In this document: in pieces, positions 32,323 through 39,601 of the stretch
Layout: each line of letters starts with the position of its first letter
Numbering within the stretch: the stretch's first letter is position 1
NCBI GenBank assembly: GCA_002307315.1
Contig: DBTZ01000047.1
Location: 1 to 64,000 of the forward strand
Direction: 5' to 3'
Length of the DNA: 64,000 bases
Source: Alphaproteobacteria bacterium UBA1303
GTDB lineage: Bacteria; Pseudomonadota; Alphaproteobacteria; Micropepsales; Micropepsaceae
Notes under the pieces: generated by a model
Seen by the model: only the letters and a program-made list of their open reading frames with translations
Databases searched by the model: none
What the model was told of the DNA's origin: nothing
Program-made: the position numbers and the translations under genes

Positions 32323-33237
32323 TTATTTCCGCCGGCCGGCACCCAGGCGGATGGCGGCGTCGGCAATCCGGCGGTAGGCGCCGGAGGAAAGCAGCACCTG
32401 CAGGAACACGACACCCGCCAGTTTCCACGGATAGCAGCCGCGCAGGATCGCGCCGGCGCATAGTCTCAACGCCTTGAAGCGGCGCCCGCCGGCCGCCACG
32501 CATTTGGCGTACATCCAGCCTTTGGCGCCACGATAGGCCCGGGTTGGAATACGAGGCTTCAGATCCTCCAGCCACGCCGCTATGGCCGTTTCATGAAGCT
32601 GGGCCGAAGACCGTCCGGCATCGGCAAAATCGCGCCACACCGCGCCCGGCGCCTCCAGCATGACGAAACGGATGCCCGCAAGCGCCAGACGGACGGCAAA
32701 ATCGGTATCTTCGGCGGGCGGCAGTTTTTCGTGATAGCGCACCCTGGCGGCGGCCTCCCGCGGTACCGCCAGCGTGATGGTCGGCACGAAGCCGCGATCG
32801 CACATCAGATAGACCGCCATATCCTCACCCGGAGCGATGGGGCGCGGCGGCTTGAGAATGACCCGCCCCGCGCCGCGATCCACCTGCATGCGGGCGTATG
32901 CGGCGGTATGTTCGGTTCCAGCGAGTGCCGCGCGCAACGCAGCAAGGTGACGGGGCAAGAAGACATCGTCGGAATCGAGGAAGGCAAGGAAGTGGCCGCG
33001 GCTGGCGTCGATGCCGGCGTTGCGTGCCGCCCCGCCGCCGCGGTTTTGCTGACGGATCGGACGGATGCGCGGATCGCCGAACGCGGCAATGACGCGGTCG
33101 GGACGATCGTCCGAGCCGTCGTCGACCACGACGATCTCGAAATCCCGTTCCTCCTGTGCCAGCACCGACGCTATCGCCGTGCGCAAAGCCTCGGCACGGT
33201 TGTAGACCGGAATTACCACCGAGAAGAACGGGGTCAC
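32323..33237 (-). CDS. GT2 family glycosyltransferase
   Basis: A 304-residue GT-A fold transferase that adds one sugar to the growing polysaccharide repeat unit on the cytoplasmic face. The nucleotide-sugar site is clear: FSVVIPVYNRAEALRTAIAS, IVVVDDGSDD and the metal-binding LAFLDSDDVFLPRHL. A C-terminal ED-type acceptor motif lies in LPPAEDTDFAVRLALAG. It overlaps the upstream polymerase gene by 4 bp. Sugar specificity cannot be read. Confidence 0.9.
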   Translation of the reverse strand: MTPFFSVVIPVYNRAEALRTAIASVLAQEERDFEIVVVDDGSDDRPDRVIAAFGDPRIRPIRQQNRGGGAARNAGIDASRGHFLAFLDSDDVFLPRHLAALRAALAGTEHTAAYARMQVDRGAGRVILKPPRPIAPGEDMAVYLMCDRGFVPTITLAVPREAAARVRYHEKLPPAEDTDFAVRLALAGIRFVMLEAPGAVWRDFADAGRSSAQLHETAIAAWLEDLKPRIPTRAYRGAKGWMYAKCVAAGGRRFKALRLCAGAILRGCYPWKLAGVVFLQVLLSSGAYRRIADAAIRLGAGRRK

Positions 33238-34520
33238 GGCAACGCCTCGCCGTTTTGCGGCCGCAGCAGCGTCAGCATCAGAAGATACGCCACCCAGGCG
33301 GTGCCGTCGGCTTCGAGAAAGTCGGACTCCATCATGTTGTGCGCGAGGAAGAAAACGAACAACGCGAACAGCCCGGCCTTGACCGACAGATTATCGTCGC
33401 GCCGCCAGAAGGAATACGCCGGCTGGACGATCAGGGCGGCGAAGGCAAGCACGATGCCGACACCGCCCAGCGTCACCAGGATCTGCAAATATCCGTTATG
33501 GCCGTGACTGGCGGCGGTCACCCAGGCGGAGGCGTAATTGCGCAAGGGCGACACGGCGCCGGTGTCGGCGAACGAACCGAACCCCGCCCCCAGCAAGGGA
33601 TGATCGAAAAAATAGGCGATTTCCGCCTTCCAGATTTCGGTCCGCCCGGTGAACTCGGTCGGATCGGAGAAAAACTTGGCGAGGGCGGCCTCGTCGGCGA
33701 TCAAGATTGTCGCGCCGGCCACCAGGGCCGCTAATACCGCCGTTACGGTTATGCTGCGGTCGATGCCGCGCTGCCAGGCCAGTTTGTAGACGATGGCGCA
33801 TAACAGCGCGACGACCATCAGACCGAGCGACGATTTCGAATGGCTGCCGACGACGAAGAAGACCGCCAACCCCGCCACCGCCAGATCGAACAGCTTCTTG
33901 GGCCAGACCGGGGCGCGGCGCGGCGCAAACAAAAACAGCAGTGCGGTCATCGCCCCGACCGCACCGGCGATGTTCTTATGACCGTAGAGCCCGCGCCAAT
34001 TACCGACCAGCGCCGGATCGGCTTCGCCCGCCTGATGGACGGCTTCGGCGATAAAGCGGATTGAGACCAGATTGACGAGCAGGATGACGAGCAGTACCCC
34101 CCGCCACAACGCCAGCGCCCGCGCGGGCGGCAGCGACCGGACGCTCAAGCACGCGCAGAACAGCACGATGGTGGCAAGGCCGGCCCGGCGCACCGCCACC
34201 CCTGGCTCGACCGCCCACAAGGTGCTTACGAAGCACCACAGCATCAGCAGCAGCAGCGGAACCGGTATCTCGGCCAGCGCCAGCCAGCCGCGCTTGCGTA
34301 CGGCGGCTATCAGAATCGCGACGAATACGAGGATATAGCCGATCTGACGCAGGACATCGCCCGATCCGGTCATGCCCTGGGCGCCGAACGCATCGACTTC
34401 CGGCGGCGGCGGCATGAACGGCTTCAAGCCGACGAACACCAGCAGCAGAAACGCAAGGAACACCACCTGGTCGAACCAGGAGGTCGGCGTATCCCCGTCA
34501 ATCTGTTGGTCAATCGCCAT
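33234..34520 (-). CDS. O-antigen ligase/polymerase (Wzy/WaaL-like) membrane protein
   Basis: A 428-residue protein with about eleven membrane helices and a periplasmic loop carrying the Wzy_C-type signature (TGRTEIWKAEIAYFFDHPLLG, then GFGSFADTG and a histidine in SHGHNGYLQILVTLGG). Members polymerise lipid-linked repeat units or ligate them to an acceptor. A flippase and co-polymerase in the same operon favour a Wzy-type polymerase. It overlaps its neighbours by 11 and 4 bp. Confidence 0.82.
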   Translation of the reverse strand: MAIDQQIDGDTPTSWFDQVVFLAFLLLVFVGLKPFMPPPPEVDAFGAQGMTGSGDVLRQIGYILVFVAILIAAVRKRGWLALAEIPVPLLLLMLWCFVSTLWAVEPGVAVRRAGLATIVLFCACLSVRSLPPARALALWRGVLLVILLVNLVSIRFIAEAVHQAGEADPALVGNWRGLYGHKNIAGAVGAMTALLFLFAPRRAPVWPKKLFDLAVAGLAVFFVVGSHSKSSLGLMVVALLCAIVYKLAWQRGIDRSITVTAVLAALVAGATILIADEAALAKFFSDPTEFTGRTEIWKAEIAYFFDHPLLGAGFGSFADTGAVSPLRNYASAWVTAASHGHNGYLQILVTLGGVGIVLAFAALIVQPAYSFWRRDDNLSVKAGLFALFVFFLAHNMMESDFLEADGTAWVAYLLMLTLLRPQNGEALP

Positions 34521-35445
34521 CGTCTTGAATCACGGCATATTCGTCGTGCCGCCGACCGGCAAGCGCCGCCAGTTTGCCGGCGTTGCGAAACCACCTTCGA
34601 AGCGCGTCGGCGGCGCGATTCGGAAACGGTGCGAGGATGACCGACACGAGCGGCAGCGACAAGAGTGCGAAGGCAATCTTGGCGCCTTCCTTGATCCGGG
34701 CACCCGCCGACTGAGGATATTTGCGGAAGATCCGCATTTCGGCATTGCCGATGCGAAAAGCGCGGCGCATGACCCAGCCCAAGGTGCTGCGCGTCTCGGG
34801 AACCCGGGTAAAGGCCAGCGCCTCGGCCGCCCAGGCGAAACGGCATCCTTCGCGCTTCAGCCGTTCGAAAAAATCGCGGTCTTCGCCGCCCGAAAGCCCG
34901 AATTCGGCATCGAACCAGGGGGGTGTCATCCGGTCCAGTATGGTGCGGGAAAGGAAGATGTTGCCGGCGCCTTCCAGCATGGCGATGGGGCCGGTCGCAT
35001 GTTCGATCGAGGAAACCCCGTCGAAGCCGGCCGTCCATCCGGCGGGAAACTCGGTGTCGAACCTGATCGATCCGCCGAGCGCCTCGGCGCCGGTCGCGCC
35101 TTGCACGGCGACAAAGGCGTCCAACCAGTTCGGCGCCGGCCATTCGTCGTCGTCGATCATGGCGATAAACTCGGCCTCGGTTTCCAGGGCGGCGGCCGTA
35201 AGCACGTTGCGGACCTCGACGACGCCTCGTTCCCGGACGATCAACCCATCGAGCGGCCAGCGATAGCCGGTCAAATCGCGGCAAAGATCGAAACCTTGAT
35301 GGCTTTTTCCGTCGTTGTCGGCGACGATCACCCGCAACGATGCCTTGGTGTCGATCTGCGCCAGCGCCTCCAGCAACCGCGCCAATTGCCTCGGCCGGCG
35401 GAACGTCGGAATGCAGACGGCGATCTTGGGTCCGCGCTCAGACAT
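34510..35445 (-). CDS. GT2 family glycosyltransferase
   Basis: A 311-residue GT-A transferase. The opening IAVCIPTFRRPRQLARLLEA, VIVADNDG, the diphosphate/metal motif FIAMIDDDEWPAPNWL and the acceptor-site GGEDRDFFERLKREG are all visible. It resembles WaaE/WcaA-like members by eye. It sits between the flippase (8-bp overlap) and the polymerase (11-bp overlap), so it belongs to the polysaccharide assembly line. Confidence 0.9.
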   Translation of the reverse strand: MSERGPKIAVCIPTFRRPRQLARLLEALAQIDTKASLRVIVADNDGKSHQGFDLCRDLTGYRWPLDGLIVRERGVVEVRNVLTAAALETEAEFIAMIDDDEWPAPNWLDAFVAVQGATGAEALGGSIRFDTEFPAGWTAGFDGVSSIEHATGPIAMLEGAGNIFLSRTILDRMTPPWFDAEFGLSGGEDRDFFERLKREGCRFAWAAEALAFTRVPETRSTLGWVMRRAFRIGNAEMRIFRKYPQSAGARIKEGAKIAFALLSLPLVSVILAPFPNRAADALRRWFRNAGKLAALAGRRHDEYAVIQDDGD

Positions 35446-36682
35446 GCCGCACCCGATAGGGACGGATGACGGGTTCGATGGTCAGCACGGTCACCGCTTC
35501 GCCCAACACCAGCCCGCCCAACGAGATCACCGGCCCGAAAGCGACGAGCAGCGTCGCCGTGGCGACAAGCGTAACGATGCCGGCAATCATACTGATCTGC
35601 GCCAGCATCGGGTAACGGTTGGCCGCCTGCAGAAAAACCGCCGCCGGCGTGCGAAAGGCACGCAAGGCGACGATGGCGATCCAAAAGCCGAGCACGGTTT
35701 CGACGTCGCGCTGATCGTACCCTTTCTTCAGCACGAGTTGCGGAAACCAGATCATGATCGCAAGCGCCAACGCCACGGTGGCGGCCAGCGCGACGAACGT
35801 CACGGCGCGAAAATTCCGCATGACCTTGAAGGCCCCAACCGCGTCCTTGTCGGCGATGTACCGGTTCATCACCGGCATGTCGATCTCGGGCAGCGCCGAC
35901 ATCACCAGCGAAGCGGGCCGCATGAACAGCGCCCCCACCGAGAGCAGTCCGAAGGCGTGCGGACCGACGAAAAAGGTGACGAGATAGGCATGCGCGTTGA
36001 TCGTCGCCTCGGTCAGCACCACGCCGGCGAGCGACCAACGGGTCACCGCGTGCCAGATCGGCAAATAGTCCTTCAGACGGCCGGCGGCAAAGGCGTGCAA
36101 AAACCGACGAAAATATCCGACGCCGAACGCAGCCAAGCCGCAGATTGCCGATACGGCGAAGACGATGGCCCCGGTTTCGGCATTCAAGGCCCCGCCGACG
36201 GCCAGCGCCGCTATGCCGGCGATCAGCGGCACCGCATAGACGATATCCGACACCGCCACCCGCATATAGTCCGCTTGCACGTTGGCGAGTGCGCGGGCGA
36301 AGCCGCGCTGGGTGAAGAACAGCCCGTAGAGCGCAAACCAGCCGGCAGCAACCGCCGAGGTGTGGGCCAGAAGCATCAAGGAGAACACCGCCACGGTGGA
36401 AACCAGCGACACCAGGACGCTTATCTTCATCAGAACAAGCGTTTCTTCGGCGGCGGCTTTATCGTCTTTGCCGCGGGTCTGCGCCGCCGGAGCGTTCAAC
36501 AGCGCCGCCACCCCGCTTAGGGCGAACGGCACCACCACCAGAACGAACGAAAATTGACCGAAGGCGTCGGGCGGCAGGCTCCTGAGCACGATCAGCGAGG
36601 TGACAAAATGCGCGGCCGATACCGCCATCGGTCCCGTCATCGACAGACCGTAGCGATATGCGATGTGCAGAAACCCGCGCAA
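35438..36682 (-). CDS. Polysaccharide flippase (Wzx-like, MATE/MOP superfamily)
   Basis: A 414-residue membrane protein with about twelve helices that would move the lipid-linked repeat unit across the inner membrane. The N-terminal YGLSMTGPMAVSAAHFVTSL, PDAFGQFSFVLVVVPFALSG and a mid-protein RWSLAGVVLTEATINAHAYL are typical of the family. The first codon of the frame is TTG at 36682; the first ATG is codon 15, and which is used is unclear. A 234-bp gap with two long inverted repeats separates it from the upstream gene. That gap is odd in an otherwise overlapping operon. Confidence 0.83.
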   Translation of the reverse strand: MRGFLHIAYRYGLSMTGPMAVSAAHFVTSLIVLRSLPPDAFGQFSFVLVVVPFALSGVAALLNAPAAQTRGKDDKAAAEETLVLMKISVLVSLVSTVAVFSLMLLAHTSAVAAGWFALYGLFFTQRGFARALANVQADYMRVAVSDIVYAVPLIAGIAALAVGGALNAETGAIVFAVSAICGLAAFGVGYFRRFLHAFAAGRLKDYLPIWHAVTRWSLAGVVLTEATINAHAYLVTFFVGPHAFGLLSVGALFMRPASLVMSALPEIDMPVMNRYIADKDAVGAFKVMRNFRAVTFVALAATVALALAIMIWFPQLVLKKGYDQRDVETVLGFWIAIVALRAFRTPAAVFLQAANRYPMLAQISMIAGIVTLVATATLLVAFGPVISLGGLVLGEAVTVLTIEPVIRPYRVRHV

Positions 36683-36701
36683 AGACCCGAAACTCCGCCA
36701 T

Positions 36702-36775
36702 AGTGTCGTGGTTTCGAAGTTCGTTTTGTTCTCTATATCGGCATAGGTAACGAACTTCGAAACCGAAACGACACT
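36702..36775. repeat. Long inverted repeat 1 (16 bp + 3-nt bulge + 8 bp)
   Basis: The left arm (36702-36725) and right arm (36749-36775) pair over 16 bp (GGTTTCGAAGTTCGTT with its complement). After a 3-nt bulge they pair over 8 more (AGTGTCGT/ACGACACT). The loop is 23 bp. The arm ends 20 bp from the flippase TTG codon. It could be an RNA hairpin controlling the flippase or the body of a small mobile repeat. Confidence 0.75.
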
Positions 36776-36804
36776 GGAATCAATAGGTCGACTACGGTCC
36801 TGAC

Positions 36805-36856
36805 GATTCCAAAATCCGTAAGTGCCTGATATCGGAATAAAGCGGATTTCGGAATC
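36805..36856. repeat. Long inverted repeat 2 (14 bp, one mismatch)
   Basis: GATTCCAAAATCCG (36805-36818) and CGGATTTCGGAATC (36843-36856) pair with one mismatch around a 24-bp loop. Flanking CTG/CAG bases extend it through a small bulge. It lies 30 bp from repeat 1, with nearly the same loop length but different arms. Confidence 0.7.
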
Positions 36857-36916
36857 GGGACAGTAGTTACCCTTTTTTAACGGCGCGAGAATGGCACGGC
36901 GAACGTAAACAGAGTC

Positions 36917-37753
36917 TCAAGTTCTCGTCGACGTCCGGCCGCCGGCGGTTCCGATCAGCAGCATCAGCAGCGCGATTGGATTGGTGACGAAATAGCGCCA
37001 GAACAACCGGCGCGGCTCGCGGATCAGACGGTGCAGCCATTCCAGCCCGCAATCCTGCATCCACTGCGGAGCGCGCGCATAATCGCCGGCAGCGAAGTTG
37101 AAGCAGCCGCCGCAGGTAACGATCCAACCGGCTCTCAGGCGCGGCTTGTTGCGCAGCGAAAACGCCGATTCCTTGTCCACGCCAAGACCGACCCAGACCA
37201 CATCGGCGCCGGATGCATTGATTTCCTCGCAGATCGCCGGCTCCTCTTCCTCGCCGAAATAGCCGTTGCGGCTGCCGACGATTTGAAGCTTGGGAAAATC
37301 GCGCTTGAGTCGGTGGACGGTACGGGCGACGATCTCGTCGGTCGAGCCCAGGAGATAGAACTTCAGGCCGAATTGCTCCGCCTTGGCGGCGGCATCGAAC
37401 AAAAAGTCGGTCGTAGCGCTGCGTTCCGGCACCGGCGTACGGGTCAACAGCTTCGAGGCGAACACGATCGGCGCGCCGTCGGCATGGATCAGGTCGGCGC
37501 GTTCGAACAGCGAGCGGTAACCGGAATCGATGGCGGCTACGGCTACCGAATTGCCGTTGACCGCGAAGATCAGCTTGGGCGGCCGGCTGCCGCCGCGCGC
37601 CGCCAGACAATCGCCGACCATCAAATCGGAAAGTTGCCGGCGCGAAACGCAGGCCGTGCGGATGCCGCCGACGGTAACGCGATCGTAGATTCGGACACCG
37701 GAACGGCGCTCGGGGCGGCGGGAGACGAACGTCTTATAGGCTTGGTTCGACAT
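36917..37753 (-). CDS. WecG/TagA/CpsF-family (GT26) glycosyltransferase
   Basis: A 278-residue transferase that probably adds the second sugar to the undecaprenyl-linked first sugar. Hallmarks are FAVNGNSVAVAAIDSGYRSL, the catalytic-site ADLIHADGAPIVFASKLL, YLLGSTDEIVARTVHRL, GSRNGYFGEEEE and VVWVGLGVDKESAF. The C-terminal LEWLHRLIREPRRLFWRYFV anchors such proteins to the membrane. It follows the initiating transferase at once, matching the expected order of action. Confidence 0.92.
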   Translation of the reverse strand: MSNQAYKTFVSRRPERRSGVRIYDRVTVGGIRTACVSRRQLSDLMVGDCLAARGGSRPPKLIFAVNGNSVAVAAIDSGYRSLFERADLIHADGAPIVFASKLLTRTPVPERSATTDFLFDAAAKAEQFGLKFYLLGSTDEIVARTVHRLKRDFPKLQIVGSRNGYFGEEEEPAICEEINASGADVVWVGLGVDKESAFSLRNKPRLRAGWIVTCGGCFNFAAGDYARAPQWMQDCGLEWLHRLIREPRRLFWRYFVTNPIALLMLLIGTAGGRTSTRT

Positions 37754-38445
37754 CAGTAGGCGTTCCTTGCTTTGAGAACTTCAACCGGCGTACGGAGCAA
37801 AATGCGAAGGTCGAGGGCGAGGTCGGCATGGCGCACGTACCAGAGATCGAGCGCCACGCGGGTTTCCATCGCCTGGATTGTGGCGGTTTCGCCGCGCGCG
37901 CCGTTAACCTGCGCCCATCCGGTGATGCCTGGCTTGACGGCCTGGCGGCCGGCATAGCCCGGGATTACGCGGCCGAAATGCCGGTCGTGGGCGACGGCAT
38001 GCGGGCGCGGACCGACCAAGCTCATCTCGCCCTTAAGAACGTTGATCAGTTGAGGCAGTTCGTCGAGGCTGGCGGCGCGAAGAAAACGGCCGATGCGCGT
38101 GACACGGGGATCGTCGCGATGGGCTTGGGCGACGGAGACGCCGTTTTCCTGTACCGTCATGGTGCGCAACTTGAGCACCTCGAACGGCTTGCCGTTTAGG
38201 CCGAGCCGGGTCTGACGGAACAACGCCGGTCCGGCCGTATCGCACTTGATCAAAATCGCCAGCAGCAGCAGCAGCGGCAGCGCGAAAACCAGCGTGACCG
38301 CGGCAAACATCATATCGATCAATCGCTTGACCAAAAAATAGCCTTGCCCGGCCGGGCAGACCTCGGCAGGAAGATCGAACACAAAAAAGCTGGCCGGCAT
38401 TGCGGTCGAGCTGACGATTTTACGGGATAACGGTTCTGCACTCAC
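37753..38445 (-). CDS. Initiating sugar-1-phosphate transferase (ExoY/WcaJ C-terminal type)
   Basis: A 230-residue polyprenyl-phosphate sugar phosphotransferase that starts repeat-unit synthesis on undecaprenyl phosphate. It has the short single-helix form: a membrane helix (MMFAAVTLVFALPLLLLLAI), then RQTRLGLNGKPFEVLKLRTM and RRFLR-like GRFLRAASLDELPQLINVL. The catalytic GEMSLVGPRPHAVAHD, PGITGWAQVNGARGET and the closing LDLRILLRTPVEVLKARNAY complete it. It is the first gene of the polysaccharide operon; a likely promoter lies about 170 bp upstream. The sugar used is not determinable. Confidence 0.93.
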   Translation of the reverse strand: MSAEPLSRKIVSSTAMPASFFVFDLPAEVCPAGQGYFLVKRLIDMMFAAVTLVFALPLLLLLAILIKCDTAGPALFRQTRLGLNGKPFEVLKLRTMTVQENGVSVAQAHRDDPRVTRIGRFLRAASLDELPQLINVLKGEMSLVGPRPHAVAHDRHFGRVIPGYAGRQAVKPGITGWAQVNGARGETATIQAMETRVALDLWYVRHADLALDLRILLRTPVEVLKARNAY

Positions 38446-38615
38446 TTTATTCGGGTCCGGAGCTAACGCTCCCCCCTCGATGCAGAACCCACGCCAGGAT
38501 AACCCGCCGTTTTGGTCCCAAAACGCGACACGATCCGGCTTCTTACGCCGTTCGCATTCCCGTGGACCGTCGTAGACGTGCTAAATCAGTACATCAATAA
38601 ATGACCAGTCGTCAC

Positions 38616-38644
38616 TTTATATCAGTGTGCCGCACACGGAAATG
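38616..38644 (-). promoter_or_regulatory. Candidate polysaccharide-operon promoter with operator palindrome
   Basis: On the minus strand TGATATAAA forms an extended -10 (TATAAA at 38621-38616). The 17-bp spacer contains GTGTG-CCG-CACAC (38625-38637). The -35 (CATTTC, 38644-38639) is poor, as is usual with an extended -10. A palindrome filling the spacer is a typical repressor site. The leader to the initiating transferase would be about 165 nt. Confidence 0.45.
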
Positions 38645-38835
38645 TGATACGCCAGGTTAATAGCTGCAATTTGATTGGTATTTGTTAGGAATGAGAGGAA
38701 ATAGTGTGAAATATACAGACATCTACGGAAAAAACCCCTTTCCAGGTAACCATACACTGCCCCGCATCATAACAACCTATAAGGGATAATGGCTGATAGA
38801 TATAATTCAGACAATACGTTAACATTGAGACACGC

Positions 38836-38872
38836 TTGACTTTTGTCCCTTTGGCGCGTTTTAGACCAAAGG
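38836..38872 (+). promoter_or_regulatory. Candidate promoter/operator facing the XRE gene
   Basis: TTGACT (38836-38841) is followed after 17 bp by a weak TTTTAG. A palindrome CCTTTGG (38848-38854) / CCAAAGG (38866-38872) straddles the spacer and -10. Autoregulation by the XRE protein would fit, but the transcript to the ATG at 39073 would have a leader of about 200 nt. Confidence 0.35.
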
Positions 38873-39072
38873 CAAATGTGCGCAACCCGTGCAATCGTTT
38901 TTTTACCTGCCAAACGGATCGGAAGTGAAAAGCGCTGGGGTTCGTGCATACAATACAACCAGTAGATGTGTACACTGCTGAGATTTTGAGCTTGAATTGC
39001 TTTGATAACAACGCAGGCAATCGTGTGGGCGACAAAAGCAGGTTGCAAGCACATCGTGCAGAAGGAACGAGT

Positions 39073-39495
39073 ATGGCCAATATAACCGAAGACACCTCTC
39101 CTCATCCGCTCGATATCGCTTTAGGCTCCCGCATCCGCCTTAGGCGGAGGGAACTGGGCCTGTCGCAGGAACAGCTTGCCAAACAAATAGGCATCACCTT
39201 CCAACAGGTGCAGAAATACGAGCACGGCGCCAATCGCGTCAGCTTTTCGCGGCTGGTAGAGATCGCGCAAGCCCTGAGCTGCGGGGTGATGGATTTGGTC
39301 GGAGATCTCGACAAATCCCAGGATTCGTCGCTGTTCTCGCACCATATCGCGCGCCTGAACGAGCCGGGCGCTGCCGAGCTGTTGGAAGCGTATTCGGCGA
39401 TCAAATCGCCCAAGCACCGTAGGGCAATTCTTAATCTTGCCAAGCAGCTTGCCGAAGGCAAGATCTCGGCGATGGTCGGGGCCGACGAAGAGTAA
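39073..39495 (+). CDS. XRE-family transcriptional regulator (PraR/SinR-like)
   Basis: A 140-residue DNA-binding protein. The helix-turn-helix lies at about residues 18-72: GSRIRLRRRELGLSQEQLAK, then QQVQKYEHGANRVSFSRL. The C-terminal half (ELLEAYSAIKSPKHRRAILN) is the short helical dimerisation region common in alphaproteobacterial PraR-like regulators. Start at 39073 chosen for the AAGGAA site 6-11 nt upstream; an in-frame ATG lies 43 codons earlier without one. PraR-type regulators control surface polysaccharide and biofilm genes in rhizobia. Its divergence from the polysaccharide operon suggests a similar job here. Confidence 0.9.
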   Translation: MANITEDTSPHPLDIALGSRIRLRRRELGLSQEQLAKQIGITFQQVQKYEHGANRVSFSRLVEIAQALSCGVMDLVGDLDKSQDSSLFSHHIARLNEPGAAELLEAYSAIKSPKHRRAILNLAKQLAEGKISAMVGADEE

Positions 39496-39601
39496 GCTTC
39501 CCAAAGGGGCTATCGGGCGCCGCACGCTCGACGCCCCCCAGCGCCGGCGGAAGCGGCGTGGGTTTGCCGTCCGCCGCGGGGAATTGGCCAGACAAAGCTC
39601 T

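Larger units (their letters stand above)
38446..39072. other. Divergent regulatory region between polysaccharide operon and XRE gene
   Basis: 627 bp without a supported gene, clearly more AT-rich than its surroundings. It holds an extended -10 promoter with a GTGTG/CACAC palindrome facing the polysaccharide operon, and a CCTTTGG/CCAAAGG palindrome with a TTGACT box facing the XRE gene. A minus-strand ORF of 136 codons here has no recognisable domain and unusual composition, and is not called. Confidence 0.6.

Noticed and set aside
38685..39095. 136-codon minus-strand open frame upstream of the XRE gene
   Set aside because: No domain, odd cysteine-rich composition, and it covers the XRE start and its likely promoter.
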